From assembly GCF_007830515.1 (NCBI RefSeq), contig NZ_VLKT01000014.1, positions 1-64,000 of the forward strand: a stretch of DNA of 64,000 nucleotides. The letters run 5' to 3'. Source of the DNA: Mesorhizobium tianshanense. GTDB taxonomy: Bacteria > Pseudomonadota > Alphaproteobacteria > Rhizobiales > Rhizobiaceae. A program made the position numbers and the translations under genes. Shown here piece after piece: positions 1-8,443 of this stretch; positions within the stretch are counted from its first letter, which is position 1; the number at the start of each line of letters is the position of its first letter. The notes beneath the pieces are model-generated. The model saw nothing but the letters and a program-made list of their open reading frames with translations. It was not told the DNA's origin and did not search any database.

Positions 1-353
1 GTGTCCGCTCCCGAACCGGCCTCAAGGACAGGAGCCGGTTCGATACGCGCTACTACATCTCCTCGGCCGATCTCTCCGCCGAGCGGGCCGCTCACGCCGT
101 GCGCGGCCATTGGCTTATCGAGAACGCCCTGCACTGGACGCTCGACGTCGTCTTCAAGGACGACCAGTCGAGACTGCGCAAGGGCCACGGCGCAAACAAC
201 ATGGCAATCGTCCGCCACTTCGCCCTCAATCTCGTCAAAGCCGTCAACGACAAACGTCCAATCAAGCGCAGACGCAAGATGGCAGCCTGGAGCACCGACT
301 ATCTCGCATCGATCCTCGGTCAGCTATCGCGTTAACCTGGATTCGGAGCCCTG
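1..353 (+). mobile_element. Right-hand end of an ISAs1-family insertion sequence (cut by window edge)
   Basis: The window opens inside a transposase reading frame of the ISAs1 (H-repeat) family. About 18 bases after its stop codon the sequence GGAGCCCTG (345-353) could be the terminal inverted repeat, since ISAs1-type ends begin with CAGGG on the outer edge. The left end is outside the window, so neither inverted-repeat pairing nor a target duplication can be checked. The element end lies about 270 bases upstream of rpsF. The boundary at 353 is an inference. Confidence 0.6.
3..335 (+). CDS. ISAs1 family transposase, C-terminal part (5' end outside window)
   Basis: The frame is open from base 3 and ends with a stop at 333-335, giving about 110 residues. 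The segment [16 protein letters not shown] followed by [19 protein letters not shown] is the typical C-terminal block of ISAs1/H-repeat DDE transposases. The glutamate in [10 protein letters not shown] is the last acidic residue of the DDE triad. The tail ([18 protein letters not shown], then a basic stretch) also fits the family, and the frame has no break in the visible part. Whether the full gene is intact cannot be judged. It would cut and join IS ends during transposition. Confidence 0.85.
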   Translation, partial: VRSRTGLKDRSRFDTRYYISSADLSAERAAHAVRGHWLIENALHWTLDVVFKDDQSRLRKGHGANNMAIVRHFALNLVKAVNDKRPIKRRRKMAAWSTDYLASILGQLSR

Positions 354-371
354 CGGGTTTTCCGCTTGCGC

Positions 372-399
372 TTGCCTTGCGGCCAAATTGCTGTATAGA
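372..399 (+). promoter_or_regulatory. Putative sigma70 promoter of the rpsF-rpsR operon
   Basis: A -35-like TTGCCT at 372-377 and a -10-like TATAGA at 394-399 are separated by 16 bases, about 225 bases upstream of rpsF. The match is moderate and was found by eye only. The long leader between it and rpsF would leave room for a regulatory 5' region, but no clear structure was recognised. Confidence 0.3.
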
Positions 400-624
400 C
401 GCCCGCAATCTGCCGGTCCTTGCTGGGGGCTGAACGGAGGGCCGGAGGTTTTTCGAAAACCTCCGTGTGGGGCCAGAAGCGCTTCCGCCTCCCGTGTCTC
501 CGCTCTCGACCGTCTCGTCATGCTCCTTTCTTCCCCCGCCCCTTCGGGACTAGCGGGTCAGAGAAGTTGCAGAGGCTTTTGCCGCCGGGAACCGGGAGAG
601 AAACGAAGAAAGGCAAAGAACAAT

Positions 625-1119
625 ATGGCTCTTTACGAACATGTGTTTCTTGCCCGGCAGGACCTCTCGCAGCAGCAGGTCGATGCGCTTGTCGAACAGT
701 ACAAGGGTGTCATCTCCGCTAATGGCGGGTCCGTCGGCCGGGTCGAGAACTGGGGACTGAAGTCCCTCACCTACCGGGTCAACAAGAACCGGAAGGCATA
801 CTACACGCTGATGGACATCACCTGCCCGCCGGCCGCGCTCAACGAGATGGAGCGCCAGATGGGCCTGTCGGAGGATGTGCTGCGTTTCCTCACCGTCAAG
901 GTCGATGCGCATGAGGAAGGCCCATCGGCGATGATGCAGAAGCGCGAAGAGCGATCGGAGCGAGGCAGCTTCGGCGACCGCGATCGCGGGCCGCGCTCGT
1001 TCGGCGACCGCGATCGCGGCGACCGTGGCGATCGTCCGCCGCGCAGCTTCGGTGGCGACGCCGGTGCGGACCGTGGTCCGCGCCGTCCGCGCGAAGGTGT
1101 TGAAGGGAGTGCAGAATAA
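625..1119 (+). CDS. rpsF: 30S ribosomal protein S6
   Basis: S6 binds 16S rRNA in the platform of the small ribosomal subunit together with S18. The start [15 protein letters not shown] and the block [20 protein letters not shown] are typical of alphaproteobacterial S6. The ATG at 625 is chosen because it begins the conserved sequence and is preceded by a purine-rich stretch (AAGAAAGG); the open frame upstream is not S6-like. The 164-residue product exceeds the usual ~95-110 core because of an arginine/aspartate/glycine-rich tail (from about residue 110) built on FGDRDRG repeats, a type of extension common in rhizobial S6. It overlaps the next gene, rpsR, by one base (TAATG). Confidence 0.97.
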   Translation: MALYEHVFLARQDLSQQQVDALVEQYKGVISANGGSVGRVENWGLKSLTYRVNKNRKAYYTLMDITCPPAALNEMERQMGLSEDVLRFLTVKVDAHEEGPSAMMQKREERSERGSFGDRDRGPRSFGDRDRGDRGDRPPRSFGGDAGADRGPRRPREGVEGSAE

Positions 1120-1367
1120 TGGTCGACATCAATCAGATCCCGACCCGGCGCCCCTTCCATCGCCGCCGCAAGACCTGCCCGTTCTCCGGCGCCAACGCGC
1201 CCAAGATCGACTACAAGGACGTACGTCTTCTGCAGCGCTACATCTCCGAGCGCGGCAAGATCGTGCCGTCGCGCATCACCGCCGTCAGCCAGAAGAAGCA
1301 GCGCGAGCTCGCCAAGGCGATCAAGCGCGCCCGCTTCCTCGGCCTGCTGCCCTACGTGGTTCGCTAA
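1119..1367 (+). CDS. rpsR: 30S ribosomal protein S18
   Basis: An 82-residue protein with the full S18 pattern: [19 protein letters not shown], then [20 protein letters not shown] and the C-terminal [15 protein letters not shown]18 forms a heterodimer with S6 on the small-subunit platform. The ATG shares its first base with the last base of the rpsF stop codon, which suggests translational coupling. A strong hairpin terminator follows 10 bases after the stop. Confidence 0.98.
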   Translation: MVDINQIPTRRPFHRRRKTCPFSGANAPKIDYKDVRLLQRYISERGKIVPSRITAVSQKKQRELAKAIKRARFLGLLPYVVR

Positions 1368-1377
1368 CGCTCTTTTG

Positions 1378-1402
1378 AGCGGGTGGTTCGCCGCCCGCTT
1401 TT
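1378..1402 (+). terminator. Rho-independent terminator after rpsR
   Basis: AGCGGGTGG (1378-1386) pairs with CCGCCCGCT (1391-1399), with one G-T wobble, around a TTCG tetraloop. TTT follows. The hairpin lies between rpsR and rplI, so rplI may be attenuated or have its own promoter in the 210-base gap. Confidence 0.75.
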
Positions 1403-1580
1403 CCCACGGCGACGGGCGCCGCAGGGTTTGCCATCAAATCCCGGGTTGAGGTGAAGACCTCTAACTGCCGCGACAGGCAGGACAGCGACATAGGCGGCGA
1501 CGCCCTCAGCTTCCTGACCTGTTCCAGACAATTCGGCGTCGATGCCAATGATTGGCGCGCCCATACGAAGGAACAAAACC

Positions 1581-2165
1581 ATGGAAGTCATTCTTCTCGA
1601 ACGCGTTTCCCGCCTCGGCCAGATGGGCGATACCGTCAAAGTCAAGGACGGATTCGCCCGCAACTTCCTGCTGCCGCAGGGCAAGGCGCTGCGGGCCAAC
1701 GAAGCCAACAAGAAGAAGTTCGAAGGCCAGCGCGCCCAGCTCGAAGCCCGCAACCTCGAGCGCAAGTCCGAGGCCATGCAGATTTCGGAAAAACTCGACG
1801 GCACGAGCTTCATCGCCGTGCGTTCGGCCGGTGAAACCGGTCAGCTCTACGGCTCGGTGTCGACCCGCGACATCGCCGAGCTGCTGACGGCGGAGGGCTT
1901 TTCGGTCAACCGCAACCAGATCCTGCTCAACCAGCCGATCAAGACCATCGGTCTTACCAATGTGGCGATCGCGCTGCATCCGGAAGTCGAGGTCACCATC
2001 ACGCTCAACATCGCCCGCACGGCCGACGAAGCCGAGCGCCAGGCCCAGGGCGAGACGCTGACCACCGCCGAAGCCATCTATGGCGAGGACATCAACGACA
2101 ATGCGCGCCCGGAGAACTTCTTCGACCCCAATGCCGAGTTCGAGGGTGGCGAAGACAACGCCTGA
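1581..2165 (+). CDS. rplI: 50S ribosomal protein L9
   Basis: L9 binds 23S rRNA at the base of the L1 stalk. The start [20 protein letters not shown] and the block [20 protein letters not shown] form the N-terminal RNA-binding domain, which is joined by a long helix to the C-terminal domain. At 194 residues it is longer than E. coli L9 (149) because of an acidic C-terminal tail, as in other alphaproteobacteria. The ATG at 1581 has GAAGGA about 8 bases upstream. An earlier in-frame ATG at 1542 would add 13 non-conserved residues and is rejected. Confidence 0.97.
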   Translation: MEVILLERVSRLGQMGDTVKVKDGFARNFLLPQGKALRANEANKKKFEGQRAQLEARNLERKSEAMQISEKLDGTSFIAVRSAGETGQLYGSVSTRDIAELLTAEGFSVNRNQILLNQPIKTIGLTNVAIALHPEVEVTITLNIARTADEAERQAQGETLTTAEAIYGEDINDNARPENFFDPNAEFEGGEDNA

Positions 2166-2231
2166 TTACATACGACCGAGCGTCAGAACGGCGCTCCGGT
2201 CACTTAGTCGGCTTCCAGTCGTTTCTGGACC

Positions 2232-2261
2232 AATGCCCGGGCCTCTCGCCCGGGCATTTTT
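2232..2261 (+). terminator. Rho-independent terminator after rplI
   Basis: An 11-base stem, AATGCCCGGGC (2232-2242) with GCCCGGGCATT (2248-2258), closes a CTCTC loop and runs into a T5 tract. It lies about 65 bases after the rplI stop and separates the ribosomal genes from the fatty acid gene downstream. Confidence 0.9.
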
Positions 2262-2341
2262 GTGCCAAAAGGAACTTTTCGAAACCCTATATGTTGATGC
2301 AGAGTAGGACAGCGTGTCTGACCGAGAGGGGACATTTGGTC

Positions 2342-3631
2342 ATGAATATTCTGTTGAAGCGCGTTCTCGACCGCCTGGTTCGCACCGGCAATCTCAAAGT
2401 CACCGGACCGAAAGGCTTTTCGGTGACTTTTGGCGACGGCAGCGGCGAGCCGGTGCACATGCACATCAAGACCGCGCATGCTGAGCGTGCCATCACCTTC
2501 GATCCGATGCTGGCGGTGCCGGAAGCCTATATGGACGGAGAACTCGACATACTCGAGGGCGGCGTGCTGGGGGTGATGCGCATCGCCTTCCAGAATATGG
2601 GCAGCGGCGGCATCGACGCCACCTGGTCGAAGGCGATCGAGGGCCTGCGCCACGCCTTTCGCCGCCTGCAGCAGATCAATACGGCGGCGCGCGCGCGCCG
2701 CAACGTGCAGCGCCATTATGATCTCTCGGGCGACCTTTACCGGCTCTTCCTCGACGATGACATGCAGTATTCCTGCGCCTATTTCGAGCAGCCGGACATG
2801 ACGCTCGATGAGGCGCAGACCGCCAAGAAGCGCCACATCGCCGCCAAGCTCAGGCTGAAGGCCGGCCAGACGGTGCTCGACATCGGCTCCGGCTGGGGCG
2901 GGCTCGGCCTCTATCTCGCCAAGTCCTTCGACGTGGACGTGCAAGGCGTGACGCTGTCGACCGAGCAGCATGGCGTCGCCACCGACCGCGCCCATGCGCA
3001 AGGTTTGGAAAATCGCGTGCATTTCGAGTTGAGGGATTACCGCGAGCTCAACGAGCGCTTCGACCGCATCGTCTCGGTCGGCATGTTCGAGCATGTCGGC
3101 GTCAATCACTTCCGCACCTTCTTCGAAAAGTCGGCGACGCTGCTCAAGCCGGACGGCGTCATGCTGCTGCACACGATCGGCCGCTCCGGCGTGCCGTGGG
3201 CAACCAGCGCCTTCATTCGCAAATACATCTTCCCGGGCGGCTATATCCCCTCGCTCTCGGAAGTCATGCCGGCGATCGAAAAGTCTGGCCTCATCGTTAC
3301 CGACATCGAGATCCTGCGGCTGCATTATGCCGACACGCTGAAGCACTGGGGCGAGCGCTTCGCCGCCAATCGCGACAAGGCCAAGGCGATCTATGACGAG
3401 CGCTTCTGCCGCATGTGGGAGTTCTATCTGGCAGCATCGGAAGCAGCCTTCCGCTGGCAGGATCTTGTGATCTTCCAGATCCAGATCGCCAAGAAGAACG
3501 ACACGCTGCCGATGACGCGCGACTATATGGCCAAATGCGAGAAGGCGCTTGAGATGCACGACATGGGGCATCGCCCAAAAGCCCCTGCCGCCAAGCCCGC
3601 GCGGCGGCGCAAGGTGGCGGATCCGGAATAG
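2342..3631 (+). CDS. cfa: Cyclopropane-fatty-acyl-phospholipid synthase
   Basis: This enzyme transfers a methylene group from S-adenosylmethionine to the double bond of unsaturated acyl chains in membrane phospholipids. The 429-residue product has the CfaS layout: an N-terminal lipid-binding domain, then a Rossmann methyltransferase domain with the SAM loop [16 protein letters not shown] at about residues 178-193. Further family blocks are [35 protein letters not shown] and FPGGYIPS. The ATG at 2342 is preferred because GAGAGGGGA lies about 10 bases upstream; an earlier ATG at 2291 has no such site. It is followed by a terminator hairpin. A role in acid or stationary-phase membrane adaptation is inferred from the family. 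Confidence 0.93.
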   Translation: MNILLKRVLDRLVRTGNLKVTGPKGFSVTFGDGSGEPVHMHIKTAHAERAITFDPMLAVPEAYMDGELDILEGGVLGVMRIAFQNMGSGGIDATWSKAIEGLRHAFRRLQQINTAARARRNVQRHYDLSGDLYRLFLDDDMQYSCAYFEQPDMTLDEAQTAKKRHIAAKLRLKAGQTVLDIGSGWGGLGLYLAKSFDVDVQGVTLSTEQHGVATDRAHAQGLENRVHFELRDYRELNERFDRIVSVGMFEHVGVNHFRTFFEKSATLLKPDGVMLLHTIGRSGVPWATSAFIRKYIFPGGYIPSLSEVMPAIEKSGLIVTDIEILRLHYADTLKHWGERFAANRDKAKAIYDERFCRMWEFYLAASEAAFRWQDLVIFQIQIAKKNDTLPMTRDYMAKCEKALEMHDMGHRPKAPAAKPARRRKVADPE

Positions 3632-3683
3632 ACTGCCGGCCGCCACGTCATTGCCGCTTGCCATTGCCTGCCTGCATGCTGAA

Positions 3684-3716
3684 AAAGGTCTCGCCGTCAC
3701 CGCGAGACCTTTCTTC
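3684..3716 (+). terminator. Rho-independent terminator after cfa, abutting the next start codon
   Basis: AAAGGTCTCGC (3684-3694) and GCGAGACCTTT (3702-3712) form a perfect 11-bp stem with a 7-base loop, followed by CTTC. The hairpin ends 4 bases before the ATG of the YnfA-type gene, so it also occupies the place of that gene's ribosome binding site. Confidence 0.75.
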
Positions 3717-4040
3717 ATGACCTATCTCATCTACATCGTCGCTGCCCTTGCCGAGATCGCCGGCTGCTTTTCGATCTGGGCATGGTGGCGACTGGAAAAG
3801 TCGCCGCTGTGGCTGGTGCCAGGCATGGTCTCGCTCGCCCTGTTCGGCTTCCTGCTGGCGCTGGTAGACATCAGTGCGGCGGGCCGCGCCTATGCCGCCT
3901 ATGGCGGCATTTACATCGGCGCCTCGCTCGGATGGCTGTGGCTGGTGGAAGGCGTGCGCCCCGACCGCTGGGACCTTGCCGGCGCCGCGCTCTGCATCGT
4001 TGGCGCCTCGGTCATCCTGCTCGCGCCTAGGGGAGCGTGA
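3717..4040 (+). CDS. UPF0060 (YnfA-type) small membrane protein
   Basis: The 107-residue product has four predicted membrane segments and the UPF0060 blocks [14 protein letters not shown] and [20 protein letters not shown], with the C-terminal [20 protein letters not shown]. The family belongs to the drug/metabolite transporter superfamily and resembles small multidrug-resistance efflux proteins, but its substrate is not established. The ATG at 3717 starts the conserved [16 protein letters not shown]. No ribosome binding site is visible because a terminator hairpin fills the upstream 30 bases. The Rsm22-like gene starts 3 bases after its stop, so the two are probably co-transcribed. Confidence 0.88.
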   Translation: MTYLIYIVAALAEIAGCFSIWAWWRLEKSPLWLVPGMVSLALFGFLLALVDISAAGRAYAAYGGIYIGASLGWLWLVEGVRPDRWDLAGAALCIVGASVILLAPRGA

Positions 4041-4043
4041 GCC

Positions 4044-5006
4044 ATGGAACTGCCTGTCCCGCTTCGACAGGGTGTCGAGCGTCTCCTCGAAAAAGTGCCG
4101 CTGCCGATGCTGAAGCAAGCGGCAAGAACGCTGTCGGACCGCTACCGCGCCGAGTTGCGCGACGGCCGCATGCACATGGCCGAGGAGATGGCGGTCAAGG
4201 CCTATCTGGCGACGCGGCTGCCGGCGACCTACGCCGCCGTCCGCGCCAGCCTTGATGCGCTCAGCGAGGCAAGGCCCGATTATGCTCCGAAAACCCTGCT
4301 CGATGTCGGCGCCGGCCCTGGTACGGTGCTTTGGGCCACGCTCGATCTCTGGCCCGATCTCGAACAGGCGGTGTTGCTCGAGGCGAGCGCCGCGGTGCGC
4401 CGTGTCGGCGAAGCGCTTGCCACTGAGGCGATGACGGCCAAAATCGCTTGGCTGGCCGGCGATGTCACCATCGACCTTGCCGATCTCGAGCCGGCCGAGC
4501 TGGTCACCTGCGCCTATGTGCTGGACGAGATCGCGCCGGCGTCGCTGCCAAAGCTCATCGACCGGCTCTGGCAGCTCACCGACGACACGCTTCTGGTCGT
4601 CGAACCGGGCACGCCGGCCGGATGGCAGCGCATCCTTGCCGTGCGCCGGCACCTCATCGAGGCGGGCGCGCATGTGCTTGCCCCTTGCCCGCATGAGGCA
4701 CCCTGCCCGCTCACAGCCCCCGACTGGTGCCATTTTTCGCGCCGTGTCGCACGCTCGCGCCTGCACCGGCTGGCCAAGGACGCCGACGTGCCATGGGAGG
4801 ACGAGAAATTCATCTATGTCGCCGCCTCGCGGCAAACTGCCTCGTCGCGCGCCGCGCGGGTGATCGCGCCGCCGAAATCCGGTTCAGGCAAGGTTCTGTT
4901 CAAGCTTTGCCAAAAGGACGGCAGCGCCGGCGAAAAACTGTTCACCAAGCGCGACGGCGATGCGTTCAGGCTGGCGCGACGGCTCGACTGGGGCGACACA
5001 ATCTAA
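4044..5006 (+). CDS. Rsm22/METTL17-family methyltransferase-like ribosome assembly protein
   Basis: A 320-residue protein of the Rsm22 family, whose mitochondrial members (yeast Rsm22, human METTL17) act in assembly of the small mitoribosomal subunit. A SAM-type Rossmann fold is visible at LLDVGAGPGTVLWATLD (about residues 87-103) and VTCAYVLDEI. Four cysteines stand at C215, C221, C229 (CPHEAPCPLTAPDWC) and C289 (FKLCQKDG). As I recall, this spacing closely matches the ligands of the iron-sulphur cluster reported for METTL17, so a 4Fe-4S cluster is likely here. True methyltransferase activity is uncertain. GGGAG about 10 bases upstream supports the ATG at 4044. The C-terminal block KLCQKDGSAGEKLFTKRDG is also typical. 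Confidence 0.85.
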   Translation: MELPVPLRQGVERLLEKVPLPMLKQAARTLSDRYRAELRDGRMHMAEEMAVKAYLATRLPATYAAVRASLDALSEARPDYAPKTLLDVGAGPGTVLWATLDLWPDLEQAVLLEASAAVRRVGEALATEAMTAKIAWLAGDVTIDLADLEPAELVTCAYVLDEIAPASLPKLIDRLWQLTDDTLLVVEPGTPAGWQRILAVRRHLIEAGAHVLAPCPHEAPCPLTAPDWCHFSRRVARSRLHRLAKDADVPWEDEKFIYVAASRQTASSRAARVIAPPKSGSGKVLFKLCQKDGSAGEKLFTKRDGDAFRLARRLDWGDTI

Positions 5007-5052
5007 TCTCGCGTCGATTCCTGATGCAGCTTCCTCCTCTCCGATTTTGTTC

Positions 5053-5080
5053 TTGATTTGTTCGATGCATCGCGTAGAAT
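5053..5080 (+). promoter_or_regulatory. Putative dnaB promoter
   Basis: TTGATT (5053-5058) and TAGAAT (5075-5080) with a 16-base spacer fit a weak sigma70 promoter in the 251-base gap before dnaB. They were found by eye; nothing else was recognised in this gap. Confidence 0.3.
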
Positions 5081-5257
5081 CGCGACCTTGCTGAGTCAAC
5101 TGGAATCGAGGCACGGGAATTCTGTCCTGTGGACGGTTTGCCGTTCCTGTGAACAGCGGGCATCAAGGCAAGTTCGACGCGCACTGATGCAGATAAGTCA
5201 GCACCGGTTTTTTCTCGTTCTGATATCGAGAAGCCGGGATCAAGAACCGGGGACATC

Positions 5258-6748
5258 ATGGCAGAGGCAGCGCGAAAATTCGGCGTGGCGGAGCAACCGC
5301 TTTATCGCGAGGCGCCAAACAATATCGAGGCCGAGCAGGCGCTGCTCGGCGCCATCCTCGTCAACAACGATGCCTTCTACCGCGTCTCGGACTTCCTCAA
5401 GTCAGGCCATTTCTACGAGCCGCTGCACAGAAAAATCTTCGAGGTCGCCGCCGAACTCATCCGCATGGGCAAGATAGCGACGCCGATCACGCTGAAGACC
5501 TTCCTGCCGGCCGACGAGAAGGTCGGCGACATGACGGTTGCGCAATATATCGTGCGATTGGCCGTCGAGGCGGTCACCGTCGTCAACGCCGCCGACTATG
5601 GCCGCGCCATCTACGATCTCGCCACACGGCGCGCGTTGATCACCGTCGGCGAAGACATGGTCAACATCGCCTACGATGCGCCGGTCGACATGTCGCCGTC
5701 CGAGCAGATCGAGGATGCCGAACGGCGCCTGTTCGAACTGGCCGAGACCGGCCGCTACGATGGCGGCTTCGAGAGCTTCACCGATGCGGTGAAAACCGCC
5801 GTCGACATGGCCAATGCCGCCTATATGCGCGACGGGCACCTGTCGGGCGTCGCCACCGGCCTGCGCGATCTCGACCGCCGCATGGGCGGCCTGCAGCCGT
5901 CCGACTTGATCATCATCGCCGGCCGCCCCGGCATGGGCAAGACCTCGCTCGCCACCAACATGGCGTTCAACATCGCCGAGGCCTATGTGCCGGCACAGCA
6001 GGCCGACGGCTCGTTCAAGGCGGCCAATGGCGGCGTCGTCGGCTTCTTCTCACTCGAAATGTCGTCGGAACAGCTCGCCACCCGCATCATTTCCGAGCAG
6101 ACCGAAATCCCGTCGTCAAAAATCCGCCGCGGCGAGATTTCCGAAATGGATTTCGAAAAGCTGGTCGCCTGCTCGCAGACCATGCAGAAAATCCCGCTGT
6201 TCATCGACCAGACCGGCGGCATCTCGATCGCTCAGCTTTCGGCGCGCGCGCGGCGGCTGAAGCGCCAGCGCGGCCTCGACGTCATCGTCATCGACTATAT
6301 CCAGCTGATGCAGGGGTCGAGCGCCAAGGCCTCGCAGAACCGCGTGCAGGAAATCACCGAGATCACCACCGGCCTGAAGGCGCTGGCCAAGGAGCTTGCC
6401 GTGCCGATCATCGCGCTGTCGCAGCTGTCGCGTCAGGTCGAAAGCCGCGACGACAAGCGCCCACAGCTCTCGGATCTGCGCGAATCGGGTTCGATCGAGC
6501 AGGACGCCGACGTGGTGATGTTCGTCTACCGCGAGGAATACTATCTGAAGAACCGCGAGCCGAAGCCCGGCACCGACGAATATATCAAATGGGAAAACGA
6601 GATGAACGAGATGCGCGGCAAGGCCGAGGTCATCGTCGCCAAGCAGCGCCATGGGCCGACCGGCTCGGTCAGCCTCGCCTTCCAGGGCGAGTTCACCCGC
6701 TTCTCCGACCTCGCCGAGGAGCATCACCTGCCGGATCGGTTCGAGTAG
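5258..6748 (+). CDS. dnaB: Replicative DNA helicase DnaB
   Basis: DnaB is the hexameric 5'-3' helicase that unwinds DNA at the replication fork and recruits primase. The 496-residue product has the N-terminal domain (NNIEAEQALLGAILVNNDAF) and the RecA-like C-terminal domain with Walker A GRPGMGKT (222-229), Walker B VIVIDYIQLM (D346) and the arginine-finger block LSDLRESGSIEQDADVV. No intein is present: the Walker A, H3 and H4 regions are continuous. The ATG at 5258 follows GGGGAC. RadA follows after an intergenic inverted-repeat element; the alr gene I would expect in this position in rhizobia is absent. Confidence 0.97.
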   Translation: MAEAARKFGVAEQPLYREAPNNIEAEQALLGAILVNNDAFYRVSDFLKSGHFYEPLHRKIFEVAAELIRMGKIATPITLKTFLPADEKVGDMTVAQYIVRLAVEAVTVVNAADYGRAIYDLATRRALITVGEDMVNIAYDAPVDMSPSEQIEDAERRLFELAETGRYDGGFESFTDAVKTAVDMANAAYMRDGHLSGVATGLRDLDRRMGGLQPSDLIIIAGRPGMGKTSLATNMAFNIAEAYVPAQQADGSFKAANGGVVGFFSLEMSSEQLATRIISEQTEIPSSKIRRGEISEMDFEKLVACSQTMQKIPLFIDQTGGISIAQLSARARRLKRQRGLDVIVIDYIQLMQGSSAKASQNRVQEITEITTGLKALAKELAVPIIALSQLSRQVESRDDKRPQLSDLRESGSIEQDADVVMFVYREEYYLKNREPKPGTDEYIKWENEMNEMRGKAEVIVAKQRHGPTGSVSLAFQGEFTRFSDLAEEHHLPDRFE

Positions 6749-6774
6749 CCGCTTGAGACAGGTCTCATTCCGTC

Positions 6775-6934
6775 GCGCCCCCCTCTGTCCTGCCGGACAT
6801 CTCCCCCTCTTGGGGGGAGATTGGCAGTTTCGATCCAGCCGCACACTTTGCAACACTAATGATTGGCGAAATCCGCCGCGACATTCGATCTCCCCCCTTG
6901 AGGGGGAGATGTCCGGCAGGACAGAGGGGGGCGC
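6775..6934. repeat. Long inverted-repeat element, copy 1 (complete)
   Basis: Two 47-base arms (6775-6821 and 6888-6934) are nearly perfect inverted copies separated by 66 bases. Each arm begins with GCGCCCCCCTCTGTCCTGCC on its outer side and carries its own small inner hairpin (ATCTCCCCC...GGGGGAGAT). The element fills most of the dnaB-radA gap. A second copy lies after purF (10725-10858) and a fragment at 21546-21585. The transcript could fold into a long stem, so it may act as a terminator or mRNA-stability element. It has no coding capacity and resembles rhizobial palindromic intergenic elements. Confidence 0.9.
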
Positions 6935-6991
6935 TGTCCCGCCGGCCTATCCGTCGTTTGCATCTGCCACACCCGAACCGGGGCACGCCTG

Positions 6992-8395
6992 ATGGCCAAG
7001 TCCCGCGTTCAGTTCATCTGCCAGAATTGCGGATCGGTGCATCAGCGCTGGGCCGGCAAATGCGATGCCTGCGGCGAGTGGAATACGCTGGTCGAGGAAG
7101 GCACGTCCGGCGGCATCGGCTCGGGGCCGGCCAACTCGCGCAATGCGCGCAAGGGCCGCGCGGTGGTGCTCACGACGTTGTCCGGCGATATCGAGGACGC
7201 GCCACGCATCGTTTCCGGCATCGGCGAACTTGACCGCGCCACCGGCGGCGGTTTTGTCCGCGGTTCGGCGCTGCTGGTCGGTGGCGACCCGGGTATCGGC
7301 AAGTCGACGCTATTGACCCAGGCCGCAGCCGCACTCGCGGCAAAAGGCCATCGCATCGTCTATGTCTCCGGCGAGGAGGCCGTTGCCCAGATCCGGCTGC
7401 GCGCGCAACGGCTCGGCGTCGCCGACACTCCGGTGGAGCTTGCCGCCGAAACCAATGTCGAGGACATCCTCGCCACGATCGCCGACGGCCGGCGACCGGA
7501 TTTGGTGATCCTCGATTCGATCCAGACCTTGTGGACCGACATGGCCGATTCTGCGCCCGGCACCGTTACCCAGGTGCGCGCCGCCGCCCAGGCGATGATC
7601 CGCTATGCGAAATCCACAGGGGCGGCGATCGTGCTGGTCGGCCACGTCACCAAGGAAGGCCAGATCGCCGGGCCGCGCGTCGTCGAGCACATGGTCGACG
7701 CGGTGCTTTATTTCGAGGGCGAAGGCGGCCACCACTACCGCATCCTGCGCACGGTCAAGAACCGCTTCGGGCCGACCGACGAGATCGGCGTCTTCGAAAT
7801 GTCTGACATGGGCCTGCGCGAGGTCGCCAATCCGTCCGAGCTTTTTCTCGGCGAACGCCATGCAAAAGCGCCGGGCGCGGCGGTTTTCGCCGGCATGGAA
7901 GGCACCCGCCCGGTGCTGGTCGAGATCCAGGCACTCGTGGCGCCGTCGTCGCTGGGCACGCCCCGCCGCGCCGTCGTCGGCTGGGACGGCGCCCGGCTGT
8001 CGATGATCCTCGCCGTCCTCGAAGCCCATTGCGGGGTCCGCTTCGGTACCCACGACGTCTATCTCAATGTTGCCGGCGGCTACCGCATTTCGGAGCCGGC
8101 CGCCGATCTGGCGGTAGCGGCCGCGCTGGTTTCCTCGCTCACCGGTCTTGCCCTTCCGGCCGATTGCGTCTATTTCGGCGAAATCAGCCTTTCGGGCGCC
8201 GTTAGGCCGGTTGCGCATGCGCAGCAGCGCCTGAAGGAAGCCGAAAAGCTGGGTTTCGGAAGCGCGGTTCTGCCCTTGGGCAGCGAGGAACTTGCCGGGG
8301 GGATAGGGGCCGGCGCTTTCCAGCCCACCGGGCTTGCCGATCTCGTGGCGCGCATAGCCGGCTCACGGCGCAGCCGCGCCGACGAGCAAGAGTGA
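6992..8395 (+). CDS. radA: DNA repair protein RadA
   Basis: RadA is a RecA-related branch-migration factor that processes recombination intermediates. The 467-residue protein has a four-cysteine zinc finger (C10, C13, C24, C27 in FICQNCGSVHQRWAGKCDACG), the Walker A loop GGDPGIGKST (97-106), the RadA signature KNRFG (256-260) and a C-terminal Lon-protease-like domain (VGWDGARLSMILAVLEAHCG onwards). The ATG at 6992 starts the conserved MAKSRVQFICQNCG. CvpA and purF follow on the same strand, which is a common alphaproteobacterial arrangement. Confidence 0.97.
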   Translation: MAKSRVQFICQNCGSVHQRWAGKCDACGEWNTLVEEGTSGGIGSGPANSRNARKGRAVVLTTLSGDIEDAPRIVSGIGELDRATGGGFVRGSALLVGGDPGIGKSTLLTQAAAALAAKGHRIVYVSGEEAVAQIRLRAQRLGVADTPVELAAETNVEDILATIADGRRPDLVILDSIQTLWTDMADSAPGTVTQVRAAAQAMIRYAKSTGAAIVLVGHVTKEGQIAGPRVVEHMVDAVLYFEGEGGHHYRILRTVKNRFGPTDEIGVFEMSDMGLREVANPSELFLGERHAKAPGAAVFAGMEGTRPVLVEIQALVAPSSLGTPRRAVVGWDGARLSMILAVLEAHCGVRFGTHDVYLNVAGGYRISEPAADLAVAAALVSSLTGLALPADCVYFGEISLSGAVRPVAHAQQRLKEAEKLGFGSAVLPLGSEELAGGIGAGAFQPTGLADLVARIAGSRRSRADEQE

Positions 8396-8443
8396 CGCGG
8401 CTCGCCCGAGTCGTGAAAAAGAGACCGGAGTGGGGCAAAAGAC

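Noticed and set aside
2204..3718. A 504-codon open frame on the minus strand opposite cfa
   Set aside because: It is antisense to a well supported enzyme gene; the composition (His/Arg/Gly-rich) is that of a shadow frame in GC-rich DNA.
3648..4835. A 395-codon minus-strand frame opposite the YnfA and Rsm22-like genes
   Set aside because: It is a shadow of two genes with clear family motifs and shows no domain of its own.
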